From contig CAMAUX010000015.1 in the NCBI GenBank assembly GCA_945861435.1, forward strand, positions 1 through 64,000: a stretch of 64,000 nt of DNA. Reading direction: 5' to 3'. The notes under the pieces were generated by a model. The model did no database searches. It was not told the origin of the DNA and saw only the letters and a program-made list of their open reading frames with translations. The stretch is from Chthoniobacter flavus (lineage in GTDB: Bacteria > Verrucomicrobiota > Verrucomicrobiia > Chthoniobacterales > Chthoniobacteraceae). The translations under genes were made by a program, and so were the position numbers. Positions 30,265-40,454 of the stretch are shown one piece after another (position 1 is the first letter of the stretch; every line of letters begins with the position of its first letter).

Positions 30265-31017
30265 ATGGCCACCCCGACGCCCCGCATCCTCCGTCACCTG
30301 CTGCAGGCTGCCTTCCTCTGCCTCCTGCTCGCTCTCCACGGCTGCAAACTCGACGGCAAAGCCGCGCTCCGCGAAGCAGACAAGATTGTCTCACGTTGGG
30401 AAAAGAAAGCGCAGTCAGGAAAGCTCACCAACGCGGACGCCAGCGAAGCGCGCATCGAAGTCGACTTCTGGAAGAAAAAGTACGAGTTCGCGGTCGAACA
30501 CCTCACCTCGGAACAGCAGCAACAGTGCGACGCCCTTGAACAGCGTATGAACACGCTCTTCCCTCCGGCCCAACCCACGACCGTCACCGAGCAACCCCGC
30601 TCAAAAACAGCCGAGAAAAAGCCAGCCCAGAACCCCACGGAAACCCCTTCTCCCAACGCGCCAACCCCGGCCAAGAAAACCCAGAAAAAACCCTCGGCAG
30701 CACCAACAAAAAAGACCAACTCCGAACCACCCAAATCTTCGAGCCAGCCAGCGGCCACCCCCCCGGAAAAACCGATCACCAAGCCGTCAACAAAACCCAC
30801 CCCAAAGTCCTCCGGAAAATCCAAGGGCAAGACCGGCACCAAAACGCAATCCAAGCCCGCGCCCAAAGCCGCGCCCAAAGCCGCGCCCAAACCCGCGCCC
30901 AAAACCCCTGGAAAACCCACTCCCAAGGTCTCTCCCAAATCGCACAAGAAGCTCCCTCCGAAACCCGGCGAGAGCTCCCCGTCCACACCCGCGAAGGATT
31001 CGGAAAAAACCTCCTGA
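30265..31017 (+). CDS. Lipoprotein-like protein with Lys/Pro/Ala-rich C-terminal tail
   Basis: Leader LCLLLALHGCKLDGK; low-complexity tail with PKAAPKAAPKPAPK repeats. Confidence 0.7.
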   Translation: MATPTPRILRHLLQAAFLCLLLALHGCKLDGKAALREADKIVSRWEKKAQSGKLTNADASEARIEVDFWKKKYEFAVEHLTSEQQQQCDALEQRMNTLFPPAQPTTVTEQPRSKTAEKKPAQNPTETPSPNAPTPAKKTQKKPSAAPTKKTNSEPPKSSSQPAATPPEKPITKPSTKPTPKSSGKSKGKTGTKTQSKPAPKAAPKAAPKPAPKTPGKPTPKVSPKSHKKLPPKPGESSPSTPAKDSEKTS

Positions 31018-31449
31018 ACCCTCCGGCGGAGACTTCAAACAAACCGCCCGGCCCTGTCACATTTTAGAGGGGGGCCGGCACATTGGCCCCTTCTACCGGC
31101 CACGCACCGCATCTCCGGCCGCCTACCCCAACTACAGGCAGTCCGAGTCCTCGTGCGCAAGGGCCCACGGGACAGCACCTCTGGGACCACGCTGGCCAAA
31201 AGCGCCAGCGCCCACTCCAAGACCCCGGTCCATCGGACAATGGAGCCCTTGCAGCACCGTCGGCCGGCACCGCTCACCATCGGGCCAGAAGGTCGCGTCC
31301 AAACCCTCCGGCAAACCGCAAAGATTCACCGGAGGGAACCCCACCCTCGCGCAGGCAACACCCCGCGTCACCCCGGCCAATCCCCCCCCTCACTTTTTTT
31401 GCAACACACACGCCTGCGAAGGGTTGAAAGGCATCAACACCATCCCCGC

Positions 31450-32178
31450 ATGAAAACCCATCACCTCCTCCGCTCCCTTCTCGCAGGCGCCTGCCTCTCC
31501 ACCCTCGCCGCCAATTCCACGCAGGCGGAAGAAAAGGCACTCCTCGCGATCCCAGGCAAACTCATCTACGAAAACGCCCTCAGCAGCGGCCTCTCCGATC
31601 CATGGAAAGCCGCCAAAGGCGCATGGGATGGCGCTTCCGGATCACTGCGCGGCTCCGAAAAACCCGAGGACAAACACGGCGCCGTCGCGCGCATTCCCAA
31701 CAAACTCGGCGACTTCGTTCTCGAATACGAATTCAAGTTCGAGGGCGCCAAGTCCACCAGCCTCTCCATCAATGCCGCGAAGGGACACCTCGCACGCATC
31801 CTCATCACCCCTCAGTTCGTCACCATCCAAAAGGATGACAGCGACCACGAGGGACCCGACAAGGCCGTCGTCTTCGCCCGCTTCCCCTCGGACCTCAAGC
31901 CCGGCACATGGCACAAGGTGCGCATGGAAATGGTCGGCGACACCATGCTCGGCAAAGTCGACGACCTCGTCGCATGGGGCTCCCACGACTCCTTCAAACA
32001 GGAACGCACCAGCCCGGGACTCACCGTCGCCGGCCAGTCCGTCGACTTCCGCAACCTCAAGCTCACCGAAGCCGCCCTCAACCCCGCATGGGAAAGCCTC
32101 CGCCCCACCCTCCCCGCCCCCGGTTCCCAAGTCGCCGCCCCCGCCGCTCCAGCCAAGACCAAAGCCAAGAGCAACTAA
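31450..32178 (+). CDS. DUF1080/laminin-G-like secreted protein
   Basis: Signal peptide; YEFKFEGAKSTSLSINAAKGHLARILITPQFVTIQKDD, GTWHKVRMEMVGD. Confidence 0.75.
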   Translation: MKTHHLLRSLLAGACLSTLAANSTQAEEKALLAIPGKLIYENALSSGLSDPWKAAKGAWDGASGSLRGSEKPEDKHGAVARIPNKLGDFVLEYEFKFEGAKSTSLSINAAKGHLARILITPQFVTIQKDDSDHEGPDKAVVFARFPSDLKPGTWHKVRMEMVGDTMLGKVDDLVAWGSHDSFKQERTSPGLTVAGQSVDFRNLKLTEAALNPAWESLRPTLPAPGSQVAAPAAPAKTKAKSN

Positions 32179-32299
32179 CCGCTGTCGGCGACTCACACCG
32201 TCCGGCTTTCCAAGCGAGGAATGCCCACCTAATAAACCCCTGCTCGCACGGGTTCGCCTGAAGTACCCACCCGCGCGTGCGTCCCACCCCACCCCTCCG

Positions 32300-33613
32300 A
32301 TGAAACCGCTCCCCCTCTTCCTCCTCGCCGCTGCCACCGCATCCACCCTGCACGCCGCCCCATGGGCCCAATGGCGCGGACCCGAGTTCAACGGCACCTC
32401 CCCCGAAACCAACCTCCCTTCTGAATGGAGCGCCTCCAAGGGCATCCAATGGAGCACCCCGCTCCCCGGACCCAGTGGCGCCACACCCGCCGTCTGGGGC
32501 GACTCCATCTTCGTCACCAGCCCGGACTCCAACAAAAACCTCCTCCTGCTCTGCATCAGCCGCAAAGACGGCAAGGTGCGCTGGCAGCGCCAGGTCTCTG
32601 AAGGCGGCAACATCGACAAGGGCAAGGGCAACATGGCCTCGCCCTCACCCGTCACCGATGGCAAAGCAGTCTACGCCCTCTTCGGCACAGGCGACATCGC
32701 TGCCTTCGACTTCGAAGGCAACCCACTCTGGAAGCGCAGCCTCGCCGCCGACTACGGCCGCTTCGCCATGATGTGGATCTACGGCTCCAGCCCCCTCCTC
32801 CTCGACGGCAAACTCTACCTCCAAATCATCCAGCGCTCGCCAGCACCCGCGGATTACCCCGGCGTCGCAGGCTCCGGAGGCGATCGCGAAAGCTTCCTCC
32901 TCGCCCTCAACGCCGCCGACGGCAAAGTGCTCTGGAAGAAAAACCGCCCCACCGAGGCGCGCCTCGAATCCATGGAGAGCTACGCCAGCCTCGTCCCCCA
33001 CACCGGCACCGATGGCAAGCTCCAGCTCCTGTGCGTCGGCGCCAACTGCGTCTCCGGTCACGATCCCGCCGACGGCTCCGAGCTCTGGCGCGGCTTCGGC
33101 CTCAACCGCAAGGACGGCGAATGGATGCGCATCGTCACCACACCAGTGAGCGCCGCCGGACTCGCCATCGCCTGCGGACCCAAGCAGGAGCCCGTCCTCG
33201 CCTTCCGCACCGACCTGCGCGGCGACATCTCCGAAAAGGGCCTCGCATGGTCCTTCGACGAAAAACAAACCCCGGACGTCTGCACCCCCTCCTTCTACAA
33301 AGGCAAACTCTTCGTCCTCAACGGCGACAAACAAACCCTCACCTGCCTCGACCCCAAAACCGGCGAGAAAAAATGGCAGGGCAACCTCGGCGAAAAAGTC
33401 GTCATCCGCAGCTCCCCCTCCCTCGCCGACGACAAGCTCTACGTCATCAACGAAAAGAACACCGTCTTCGTCTGCTCCACCGGCGACGAGTTCAAGATCC
33501 TCGCCACCATCCCCATGGGCGGCGCCGATGGCACACGCGCCTCCATCGCCATCTCCGACGGCAACCTCTTCATCCGCACCACCGAAGCCCTCCACTGCAT
33601 CGGCTCCCGCTGA
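32300..33613 (+). CDS. PQQ-binding-like beta-propeller repeat protein
   Basis: WAQWRGPEFNGTSPETNLPSEWS, AVWGDSIFVTS, KDGKVRWQRQVSEGG, CLDPKTGEKKWQG. Confidence 0.93.
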   Translation: MKPLPLFLLAAATASTLHAAPWAQWRGPEFNGTSPETNLPSEWSASKGIQWSTPLPGPSGATPAVWGDSIFVTSPDSNKNLLLLCISRKDGKVRWQRQVSEGGNIDKGKGNMASPSPVTDGKAVYALFGTGDIAAFDFEGNPLWKRSLAADYGRFAMMWIYGSSPLLLDGKLYLQIIQRSPAPADYPGVAGSGGDRESFLLALNAADGKVLWKKNRPTEARLESMESYASLVPHTGTDGKLQLLCVGANCVSGHDPADGSELWRGFGLNRKDGEWMRIVTTPVSAAGLAIACGPKQEPVLAFRTDLRGDISEKGLAWSFDEKQTPDVCTPSFYKGKLFVLNGDKQTLTCLDPKTGEKKWQGNLGEKVVIRSSPSLADDKLYVINEKNTVFVCSTGDEFKILATIPMGGADGTRASIAISDGNLFIRTTEALHCIGSR

Positions 33614-33691
33614 CAAACCCGCGGCACGCCCGCGGACGCCGCACTCCGATCCACTGGACATCAAAGCCCACCCCCACTCCCTGCAGCTCCC

Positions 33692-35029
33692 ATGCTGACT
33701 ATCCCCGGCTCATCACAGAAATTCTGCGACGGCATTTCGCGTCGTAATTTCCTGCGCATCGGCGCCCTCGGCATGGGCGGCATCGCCCTTCCCCAACTGC
33801 TGCGCGCAGAAGCCGCAGCCGGCCGGCGTCCCGGCTCCAAGTCCGTCATCATGATCTACCTCCCGGGCGGCCCTCCGCACCAGGACACCTTCGACCTCAA
33901 ACTCAACGCACCCTCCGAACTCCGGGGCGAGTTCAAACCCATCTCCACCAACGTCGCCGGTCTCCAGATCTGCGAACACCTCCCTCTCCTCGCTCGCCAG
34001 GCCCACCGCTACTCCGTCATCCGCTCGCTGAGCGATGCCGCCGGAGACCACTCCGATTTCATGTGCCAAACCGGCCGCCCCAAAGCCAACCAACCACCGG
34101 GCGGTTGGCCCTCCATCGGCTCCTGTGTCTCCCGTGTCCTCGGCCCCGCAGAACCCGCCGTCCCAGCATTCATCGGCCTCGAGCCCCGCATGAAGCACCG
34201 CCCCTACAATGCCGCCACCTCCGGCTACGCTGGCGTCGCCAATGACGCCTTCCGTCCAGCCCAGGAAGCCGCACAGGACATGGTCCTCAACGGCATCTCC
34301 ACCGACCGCCTCGCCGACCGCCGCTCTCTCCTCTCCTCCCTCGACAACTTCCACCGCGAAGTCGACTCCCTCGGCCTCATGTCCGGCATGGACAGCTTCA
34401 ACCAGAGCGCCTTCGGCATGCTCACTTCCAGCAGGCTCCTCGACGCCTTGAACCTCGAAAAGGAACCGATCGCCGTCCGCGAACGCTACGGACAAGGCGA
34501 CCCCAAGGTCCACGGCGACGCCGCTCCCATGCTCAACCAGCAGTTCCTCGCCGCCCGCCGCCTCGTGGAGGCTGGCGTGCGCTTTGTCACCGTCGCCTAC
34601 GGCTTCTGGGATTATCACAGCAAGAACTTCGAGAACGCCCGCAAGGATCTGCCCCTCTTCGACCAGGCGCTCAGCGCACTCCTCGTCGACCTCAATGAAC
34701 GCGGCCTTTCCCAGGACGTCAGCGTCATCGTCTGGGGCGAGTTCGGCCGCACCCCCGTGATCAACCCGCAGGGCGGCCGCGATCACTGGCCCAAGGCCAA
34801 CTTCGCACTCCTCGCAGGCGGCGGCATGAAGATGGGCCAGGTCATCGGCGCCACCGACCGCGTGGGCGCAGAACCCAGCGAACGCCCCGTGCGTTTCGCC
34901 GAGGTCTTCGCCACCCTCTACCACAACCTCGGCATCGACGTGAACCAGACCACCATCCCCGACCTCACCGGCCGGCCCCAGTATCTCGTCGCCGACAACT
35001 GCCAACCCCTCCGGGAACTCGTCAGCTAG
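33692..35029 (+). CDS. DUF1501 domain protein (Tat-like leader)
   Basis: SRRNFLRIGALGMGGIALPQLLRAE, VIMIYLPGGPPHQDTFDLK, VIVWGEFGRTPVINPQGGRDHWPKANFALLAGGG. Confidence 0.95.
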   Translation: MLTIPGSSQKFCDGISRRNFLRIGALGMGGIALPQLLRAEAAAGRRPGSKSVIMIYLPGGPPHQDTFDLKLNAPSELRGEFKPISTNVAGLQICEHLPLLARQAHRYSVIRSLSDAAGDHSDFMCQTGRPKANQPPGGWPSIGSCVSRVLGPAEPAVPAFIGLEPRMKHRPYNAATSGYAGVANDAFRPAQEAAQDMVLNGISTDRLADRRSLLSSLDNFHREVDSLGLMSGMDSFNQSAFGMLTSSRLLDALNLEKEPIAVRERYGQGDPKVHGDAAPMLNQQFLAARRLVEAGVRFVTVAYGFWDYHSKNFENARKDLPLFDQALSALLVDLNERGLSQDVSVIVWGEFGRTPVINPQGGRDHWPKANFALLAGGGMKMGQVIGATDRVGAEPSERPVRFAEVFATLYHNLGIDVNQTTIPDLTGRPQYLVADNCQPLRELVS

Positions 35030-35171
35030 GCCCGAGCGCCCGCGCCCGCGCGAGCCCATGCGCCGCCGGTCCGGCCATCTTTGCGGCCCTTTACTATCTG
35101 CGCTGGCTCCGCGGTCTTTGCTGCCTTTGCGCTCCCGACATCCCGCGCGGCTCACGCTCACAAAGAACCGC

Positions 35172-35220
35172 CGCGCACACCGCGCACACCGCGCACACCG
35201 CGCACACCGCGCACACCGCG
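35172..35220. repeat. 9-bp tandem repeat CGCGCACAC, ~5 copies, intergenic
   Basis: Direct reading. Confidence 0.95.
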
Positions 35221-35301
35221 CCATTCACGCCCTCCTCACTCCCGGAGTTGGTATCCGTCCGCCGCTGTGAAACTGTGTCGGCTCCGCCCCAATCCACTCC
35301 C

Positions 35302-36174
35302 ATGTCGTCCGTCCCCACACCGCAGCCATGGACCGCCGTGCTCGCCAAGTTTGAAGAGGCCTCATCCCCGGAAGGCCGCAGACAAACCGGCCGGTTCACC
35401 GTCGAAGGCTTCCGCCTTGTCGAACGCGCTCTCAACACAGGCGCCGCCATCGAACACATCCTCGTCGGCGAATCCGCATGGAACCTGCCCTGCGAGCGCA
35501 TGCAAAAACTCCTCAAGGCACTCGCATCCCGCCAATGCTCCGTGGTCCAGGTACCCGACACCGTCGCGGACCGCATCACCGAGGGCCGCACATTCGGCGC
35601 CGTCCAAGCGCTCGTCGCACTCCCCGTCTCCCTGCCATTTCCAGAGTGGCTCGCGACCCGCGTCGCACAAGCCCCACAAGCCCCACAAGCCGCCCCGCTC
35701 ACCCTGCTCGTCCTCGAGCAAATGATGGATCCCGGCAACGTCGGCGCGCTCCTGCGCACCGCCCACGCCATGGGCGCCGATGCCCTCGTCGCCATCGGCG
35801 GCTCCGACCCCTTCCACCCAAGATCCGCACGCACTTCGATGGGCAGCATCTTCCGCGTCCCCGTCTTCCGCACAAAGACAGCCGACGAGCTCCTCACCCT
35901 GCTTCGCCAGCACCGCGTATGCACCATCGGCGCTGCCATTGAAGCGAGCACCCAACTGCCCGACGTGCATTTTCCAACCACCCATCAGGCCCTGTTCATG
36001 GGCAACGAAGGCGAGGGCCTCTCCCACGACACGCGCGCCCAACTGGACCACATCGTCTCCATCCCGATGTCCGAAGCCATCGACTCCCTCTCCGTCAACG
36101 CCGCCACCGCCGTCATCCTCTACGCCATGCGCCACCAGAACCGCATCCACACAGCATCTGCGGGCGACTCCTAA
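35302..36174 (+). CDS. TrmH/SpoU-family RNA methyltransferase
   Basis: MMDPGNVGALLRTAHAMGADALV, LFMGNEGEGLSHDTRAQLD, SIPMSEAIDSLSVNAATAVILYAMR. Confidence 0.95.
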   Translation: MSSVPTPQPWTAVLAKFEEASSPEGRRQTGRFTVEGFRLVERALNTGAAIEHILVGESAWNLPCERMQKLLKALASRQCSVVQVPDTVADRITEGRTFGAVQALVALPVSLPFPEWLATRVAQAPQAPQAAPLTLLVLEQMMDPGNVGALLRTAHAMGADALVAIGGSDPFHPRSARTSMGSIFRVPVFRTKTADELLTLLRQHRVCTIGAAIEASTQLPDVHFPTTHQALFMGNEGEGLSHDTRAQLDHIVSIPMSEAIDSLSVNAATAVILYAMRHQNRIHTASAGDS

Positions 36175-36303
36175 CCCAACTCCACCCACCCGACCCGCTT
36201 CACCAAAGCCGAAGCGCGAGTCCCGTGAGCGCCCCCGATGGATCGCGCCGCTGTGTGGAAGCAGATCGGGCCCGCACAGACGAACCGGCCCCTCCTGTCA
36301 CCC

Positions 36304-37644
36304 TCACGGTTTCGGAGAGATGACGCCCGATTCCTGCAAGAACTTGGAGAGCGTCAAACCAATGGCGGCGCCCATTTCCCGGTATCCCTCCTGATTGCTC
36401 CGGTCCGTATTCCACGGGGTTTCAATGCAAAGCGCCAACGTGCTTTCCGGCGCGCGGGCCGCCACCCAGCAATGGCTCATCTGCATCCAGGTCGGACTGT
36501 AAACCGCCCCGCTTTTCACGAGCTTTTCCTGAACCGGCAGCACCTTCGTGAAATGCATCTTCGCCAGCCCCTCGAACCGCTCGATGGCCGCACGCTGCCC
36601 AGGCTTGCTCGCTTCGTCCGGCGGCGTGTGAAAATGAACCGCACGATCACCCGGCCCGGGATTGTGCAGGTCGATGAACGCACTCAACCGCCCCGCATCC
36701 ATGAGCGCACCGAGCGCCACCTGCGCGGCCGCCACCTCCGGCCAATGCGGACGAGCACTCCAATCCCTGTTTTGATCCTGCGGAAGCGCCTCCTTGCCAC
36801 CCTGTCCGCTGGCGACATGGTCCACGTCCATCACAGGCACAACGACGATCTCGTACTGCTGACGCAGCCACGCGGCCTCCGGACATCCTGCCAGAATCCA
36901 TTCGGCCACCCCCTGCGCAATCCAACTCGATCCGCATTCCCACGCATGCTGTCGCGCTTGAATCCACAGTGTGCCTCGCTGCGAGCCGGGCCGCCCTCCC
37001 TCCGCCATCCGCAAGAGAGGCACCGGCCTGCCATCCCGCGATTGGCAAAGCGACTCCGCCTTCGCCACCGCCGGATTTTTTTGCGCGCAACCGCGGACAA
37101 ACTCAGCGGAACGCGACGCCGTGTAAGGCGGCCCCCATGCCACCAAAACCTGCTCCGCCGTGGCTTTGAGACGGTAACTCATCCAATCCCCTTCCCGAAC
37201 GCCTGACTCGGTCTGCTGCCACGTCTCGCCATCCACCGACCACGCCGCGCGACTCGGACTCGCCCAATCCAAAGACAGCGGTTTGTCTTTGAGCCAGCCA
37301 TAGGCCGACTGCGGAATCGGTGCGCTGAGTGCACGCAATCGAAGCGTCAGAGTCTCACCCGCCTGCGCGCCGCGAATGCGGAAACTCCACCAGCAAGGCC
37401 ACCCATGACGCGGATCGCCTCCGGGCTCAAAGCCAATGCTTCTTGTTGCCTGATCAATCGACACCACCCTGGCCGAGGCCCCTTCGAAACCCGTCTCCAC
37501 CCTCAACTCCCCATCCGCAGCGCGGGCAGGAGCCAACGCCACAGCCAGAAGGATCCCCAGGAGCCTCAGAAATCCCAAGGCAAACACGCCGCGCGGAATC
37601 ATTCCCTTCATTAGCCGACAGGTCAGAACACCAAGTGCCCGCAC
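36304..37644 (-). CDS. M14-like zinc carboxypeptidase family protein
   Basis: LWIQARQHAWECGSSWIAQGVAEWILAG, VVVPVMDVDHVASGQGGKEALPQDQNRDW, FIDLHNPGP. Confidence 0.88.
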   Translation of the reverse strand: MRALGVLTCRLMKGMIPRGVFALGFLRLLGILLAVALAPARAADGELRVETGFEGASARVVSIDQATRSIGFEPGGDPRHGWPCWWSFRIRGAQAGETLTLRLRALSAPIPQSAYGWLKDKPLSLDWASPSRAAWSVDGETWQQTESGVREGDWMSYRLKATAEQVLVAWGPPYTASRSAEFVRGCAQKNPAVAKAESLCQSRDGRPVPLLRMAEGGRPGSQRGTLWIQARQHAWECGSSWIAQGVAEWILAGCPEAAWLRQQYEIVVVPVMDVDHVASGQGGKEALPQDQNRDWSARPHWPEVAAAQVALGALMDAGRLSAFIDLHNPGPGDRAVHFHTPPDEASKPGQRAAIERFEGLAKMHFTKVLPVQEKLVKSGAVYSPTWMQMSHCWVAARAPESTLALCIETPWNTDRSNQEGYREMGAAIGLTLSKFLQESGVISPKP

Positions 37645-37702
37645 AAAGAGCGCGAGCCTTTGAAATCTCCCCGCTCTGAGAGCGCTCAGCCCTTTAGCTG
37701 AC

Positions 37703-38989
37703 TTAAAGCGGCGTCACTGCCACGGTGTGCTTCACCGGAACCAGCGACGCGCGGACCTGTGCGTCCAACTTCGAGTGGGTGGATGCGAGTTTCTTGCGCA
37801 ATCCATCAAGCAGCACTCCAAGCTCCGGATCCTTTTGGACATCCCCGCTCAGGCTCCTGAAATTACTGATCATCCCCTTGATGATGTTCGTCTCGTAAGC
37901 CTGCTTGGCGCCCACCGCGCTCATCACGGCCTTGAAAGGCTCGTCAAACGGAGTCTTCGAGAACTCAGCAGCGAGGTTGATTCCCGCAGCAAGCTGCTCC
38001 TTGGTGAACTCACGCACCTCGTCACCCCATGTCACTTTCGCGCGCGCACTCGCGAGATTACTTACCCTCAAAGTAAACCGGTTGAGGTCGGCGTTGAACG
38101 GAAGAAACGGCAGGATGCTCCGCGTTCCGCCCGAAGACTTGGCGTCGCCATCAAAACAAAAGGGATAGCGTGCACTCTCCAGCTCCACCTTCCCGGCTGC
38201 GGTGGACAGCACCTTGTGGCCCGCCGATGCCGTCGCCTTGCCTGCAAAATCCAAATTAATCTCCCCCACCTGCCCGTCGCAGCCAAGGCCGCGGAGGAAT
38301 GCATACGCCATCGCGAGCTGCCCATTCGCTCCCGGATGAACGCCGTCCCGCCCGCACACGTCGTAGTCTTCGCCAAGCGCTGCCTTGCCCTTCGCCATCG
38401 ACTCCATCATCGGGGTGTGGACATCGGCGAAGCTCTGCTGGAATTCGGCGGACAGCTTTTTCCCAATCTGGCCAAGGCTCGCGAGGCTTTCATTGTAGCT
38501 CGTCGCTGCGTTCAGCGTTCCAAAGTTTGATTTCACGAAGAACTTGGAATCCACCGCCCCCGGGGTTCCTACCACCGTGTGAACCTTCCCCTCCACGAGC
38601 TTGCCGATGACGGCGCGCATCGAGTCCTCGTACCGCTTTCCAGTGGCGGCATCGAAGGGGTGATAGGCACCATCGTTCATTCCGTAGCAGAGCGTCGCGA
38701 CGGTGGGATTGAAGGTCGCCAGATCGTTCTGCATTCGCACGGCAAAGCCACCTGCCGTCTCGCCACCCCAGCCGAACTGAAACACGTGCACATCAGGCCG
38801 GGCAGCCACCGCAAGAAGATAGGTCTCAATGTATTTCGAATACATCTTCTGCTCCGTGATCGAATCCCCAACGATCGCCAGTCGCGCGTCCTTCGGCAGA
38901 AGCGCCGGTTGCTGGGAGCTATCCGCGGCGGGGCAGAACAGCGGGAGAAGAAAAAGAGGCGTGATAAGAGCGGAGAAGCGGAGGTTCAT
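37703..38989 (-). CDS. SGNH/GDSL hydrolase family protein
   Basis: LAIVGDSITEQKMYSKYIETYLLA, VATLCYGMNDGAY, DGVHPGANGQLAMA. Confidence 0.9.
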   Translation of the reverse strand: MNLRFSALITPLFLLPLFCPAADSSQQPALLPKDARLAIVGDSITEQKMYSKYIETYLLAVAARPDVHVFQFGWGGETAGGFAVRMQNDLATFNPTVATLCYGMNDGAYHPFDAATGKRYEDSMRAVIGKLVEGKVHTVVGTPGAVDSKFFVKSNFGTLNAATSYNESLASLGQIGKKLSAEFQQSFADVHTPMMESMAKGKAALGEDYDVCGRDGVHPGANGQLAMAYAFLRGLGCDGQVGEINLDFAGKATASAGHKVLSTAAGKVELESARYPFCFDGDAKSSGGTRSILPFLPFNADLNRFTLRVSNLASARAKVTWGDEVREFTKEQLAAGINLAAEFSKTPFDEPFKAVMSAVGAKQAYETNIIKGMISNFRSLSGDVQKDPELGVLLDGLRKKLASTHSKLDAQVRASLVPVKHTVAVTPL

Positions 38990-39216
38990 AAGGGGTGGAA
39001 TAGACTGTCGGGTTGTCTATATCCGACGGGCGTGCGCCGGAAGAATCTATTTCGCTGCTCGTTCGCCTTTCCCCCAACACCGCACGGAGCGTGTCCTGAT
39101 GGGGGTGAAAGCGCCTCGCCCCCTCGTCGCCCTGCTCAATCCAGCAGCATCTCCACAGCGCCCTACCACACCAAATCACCATTTACATCATCCATCCGGT
39201 ACTTACCGTTTATCTA

Positions 39217-40344
39217 ATGCGCATCGTAACACGGCCAAACACCCCCATGTTCATCTCCGCGTTCTTCATCTCCGCGCTCTGGATGCTCCGCCTATCGGCG
39301 TGGAGCGATGACCTTCCGAGTTGGGTGGAACCGGTACGCGAACCCCTCGTATTCAAGAAGACCAGCGCGGGAGGGTATCTGGAAATCACGAAAACCGGGA
39401 CCATCACACGCCCCAAGCCCATCACCAGCGCGGACGCACTGGAGAAACTCAATCCCGGTTTGATGGGAACATTACCGGGTCTCAAAGATCTGATTACCAA
39501 CGGGACGGTCTCTCCCAAGTTCAAGGCGCTTTACGACGCGAAGATTGAAGAGGTGAAAGGCGGCGACGTGATGGAGCCCAATGACTTCTTCGACTGCGCA
39601 ACGGTTCTGAACCTGAAAGACCCAAAATCCGGCCGCAGCGCTGTGCTCTTTGAGTCCAATATGGACACCTGCACGGACGGCTCCGACCCCGGGCGCCTTT
39701 CGACCTTGAGCGACTACGCGGAGGCGCGCCGCTCGGGATCCTATCAGCCAACCGTCGCTTATTCCTGGGCCAAAAAAGAAACGAACACGCCCCCAAATCC
39801 GTTCCTCAAATACTGGGATGAGAGGATCGGGCTCATGCGCGGCATCAAGAAGCAGGTCGATGAGTTGGCGGAGGCGGACAAGGCTTCTTTCTGGCAGGGC
39901 ATGAAGAATCACTGCGATGAGAAGTTCACTCTGCTCGAAAAGAAGGCCAGCGAGTATCGCCCCACACTGCAGACGCGCCGCTCGTTAGTCGCCAGCCTCG
40001 ATCCATTCATCGTCGTCCCCAAAACTTGGGTCGACGATCAGATCCACGTCGGCGATTACGCCGCAGTGGTCTACGAGGGAAAGATCTATCCCTGTATCAT
40101 CGGCGACGCCGGGCCGGCGACCAAGACAGGCGAGGGTTCGCTGAAACTAGCTCAGGCCCTCAACCCCAAAGCATCGAGCCGCATGAGCCCGGTCAACAAG
40201 GTCAGCGTGACCTATATCGTCTTCCCGGGCACCGCCTCCCCAAGGGCCACACCGGATATGACCGCCTACCATCAAGAAGTCAGCCGGTTCCTCACAGAAA
40301 TCGGCGGCCTCGGCTGTGAGGTGAAGCTCCACGCGTGGAAATAA
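39217..40344 (+). CDS. Glycoside hydrolase family 75 (chitosanase)-like protein
   Basis: LDPFIVVPKTWV...VGDYAAVVYEGKIYPCIIGDAGPATKTGEGSLKLAQALN...VTYIVFPGT resembles GH75 core. Confidence 0.7.
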   Translation: MRIVTRPNTPMFISAFFISALWMLRLSAWSDDLPSWVEPVREPLVFKKTSAGGYLEITKTGTITRPKPITSADALEKLNPGLMGTLPGLKDLITNGTVSPKFKALYDAKIEEVKGGDVMEPNDFFDCATVLNLKDPKSGRSAVLFESNMDTCTDGSDPGRLSTLSDYAEARRSGSYQPTVAYSWAKKETNTPPNPFLKYWDERIGLMRGIKKQVDELAEADKASFWQGMKNHCDEKFTLLEKKASEYRPTLQTRRSLVASLDPFIVVPKTWVDDQIHVGDYAAVVYEGKIYPCIIGDAGPATKTGEGSLKLAQALNPKASSRMSPVNKVSVTYIVFPGTASPRATPDMTAYHQEVSRFLTEIGGLGCEVKLHAWK

Positions 40345-40454
40345 CACCGCTCCAGGGAGGGCCCCCTGCCATTCAAGCGCGATAAGTACAAATCCCCGCA
40401 GGGCGGGTCCCCACACATTTGACAGTCTCCGCGATGCCGACCTTAATCGGCCCT

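Noticed and set aside
33713-35224. 503-aa minus-strand ORF opposite DUF1501
   Set aside because: Antisense shadow ORF; DUF1501 motifs are on the plus strand.
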